A stretch of 22,761 nt of DNA from Sphingomonadales bacterium (GTDB lineage Bacteria > Pseudomonadota > Alphaproteobacteria > Sphingomonadales > Sphingomonadaceae): the NCBI GenBank assembly GCA_024636595.1, contig JAGXGT010000037.1, positions 1 through 22,761 of the forward strand, read 5' to 3'. The notes under the pieces were generated by a model. The model saw only the letters and a list, made by a program, of their open reading frames with translations. It did not search any database and was not told the origin of the DNA. The translations under genes and the position numbers were made by a program. Position 1 is the stretch's first letter, and every line of letters begins with the position of its first letter. This document shows positions 22,063 through 22,761 of the stretch, one piece after another.

Positions 22063-22761
22063 ATGGTAAAGAAGATGGGCAATGCCCTGCAGGAATTTAT
22101 TGCGCAGGAAACCAGCGCCGGCATCATCTTGTTCTGCGCTGCAGTGGCGGCCATGATCGCCGTAAACAGCGCGCTCAATCCTTTCTATCTCGCCTTCTTG
22201 GACATTCCGGTTGCTGTACAGTTTGGCGGACTGGAGATTGCAAAACCGCTCTCACTGTGGATCAACGATGGCCTGATGGCGATCTTCTTCTTTCTGGTCG
22301 GACTGGAAGTCAAACGCGAACTGCTTGAGGGTCAGCTTTCCAGCGTTGAGCAGGCATCGCTCCCGCTGATTGCTGCGGTTGGCGGCATGGCGTTGCCGGC
22401 AGCCGTCTTTGCCTATTTCAACTGGAACATCGCCGAGAATATCAATGGCTGGGCGATTCCGGCAGCGACCGACATTGCCTTTGCCCTCGGCGTGCTCGCC
22501 TTGCTCGGCAAGCACGCGCCGGTCTCCCTGAAAATCTTGCTGCTGGCAATCGCGATTATCGACGATATCGGCGCGATCATCATCATCGCCCTGTTTTACA
22601 CCGCCGAAGTTTCCAGTGTCTCGCTCTTGCTTGCGGGTGTCGGGACGATCCTGCTGTTTGTGATGAACCGCATGGGCGTTATCCGGACCGCGCCCTACAT
22701 TCTGGTCGGCACATTTCTTTGGATATGTGTCCTTAAATCCGGCGTTCACGCGACCTTGGCC
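22063..22761 (+). CDS. nhaA: Na+/H+ antiporter NhaA (3' end outside window)
   Basis: The 233 visible codons match NhaA, the inner-membrane antiporter that exports Na+ or Li+ in exchange for protons. Seen are FIAQETSAGIILF, LSLWINDGLMAIFFFLVGLEVKRELLEGQL, PAATDIAFALGVLALLG (the D133-equivalent region) and the ion-binding pair in LLLAIAIIDDIGAIIIIALFY (D163/D164 equivalents). About six transmembrane helices are present; the frame is open to the last base, so roughly 40% of a 390-residue protein is missing. The ATG at 22063 has AGGG about 10 nt upstream. A terminator-like leader directly precedes it, suggesting conditional expression. Confidence 0.96.
   Translation, partial: MVKKMGNALQEFIAQETSAGIILFCAAVAAMIAVNSALNPFYLAFLDIPVAVQFGGLEIAKPLSLWINDGLMAIFFFLVGLEVKRELLEGQLSSVEQASLPLIAAVGGMALPAAVFAYFNWNIAENINGWAIPAATDIAFALGVLALLGKHAPVSLKILLLAIAIIDDIGAIIIIALFYTAEVSSVSLLLAGVGTILLFVMNRMGVIRTAPYILVGTFLWICVLKSGVHATLA

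Overview
The window looks like chromosomal DNA from an alphaproteobacterium, most likely a marine-type sphingomonad (Sphingomonadales; Sphingopyxis/Sphingorhabdus-like). This is inferred from moderate-to-high GC, the bifunctional Rel with an RFKD motif, the accessory complex I subunit NDUFA12 beside DUF2155 and aat, the rpsU-FKBP order, a TonB siderophore receptor, and two short palindromic repeat types that I associate with sphingomonads. It is dense housekeeping and accessory sequence. I see no phage, transposon, CRISPR array, tRNA or rRNA.

Layout. 1-1970 (minus): a LytS/LytTR two-component pair with an ATGA overlap; the regulator runs off the left edge. 2040-2710: a 13-bp inverted repeat, then an HD-domain protein. 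2730-3772: an HxlR regulator divergent from a small exported protein, with a 22-bp near-palindrome between them. 3773-6035: a hairpin-rich intergenic stretch, then the (p)ppGpp synthetase/hydrolase. 6054-7518 (minus): rpsU followed by two nearly duplicate membrane-anchored FKBP isomerases. 7778-9181: a class II aldolase-fold protein lacking the usual catalytic Glu and an orphan 2Fe-2S oxidoreductase subunit, separated by a double palindromic repeat. 9215-11885: a TonB siderophore receptor (minus) and an ArsC-family reductase (plus), flanking a perfect 23-bp inverted repeat with Fur-box character.

11933-16883: an orphan ParA ATPase (plus), a membrane PAS-GGDEF-EAL protein (minus) and a fatty acyl-AMP ligase (minus), the last possibly coupled to a tiny upstream ORF. 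17070-20114 (plus): RecX, a double cold-shock protein with a DUF192 lipoprotein, then NDUFA12 and a DUF2155 lipoprotein. aat (minus) overlaps the DUF2155 gene antisense by 271 bp. 20765-22761: an OxyR-like LysR regulator in which His replaces the peroxidatic Cys, with an ATAG-N7-CTAT operator at its own promoter; a possible 59-residue ORF; and nhaA (cut by the right edge), preceded by a leader able to form mutually exclusive hairpins.

Most worth testing: the aat/DUF2155 antisense overlap, the nhaA leader switch, the Cys-less OxyR-like regulator with its operator, the covarying palindromic repeat pair, and the Fur-like 23-bp inverted repeat. No single large undescribed system is evident. The interest lies in regulatory architecture and unusual gene overlaps.
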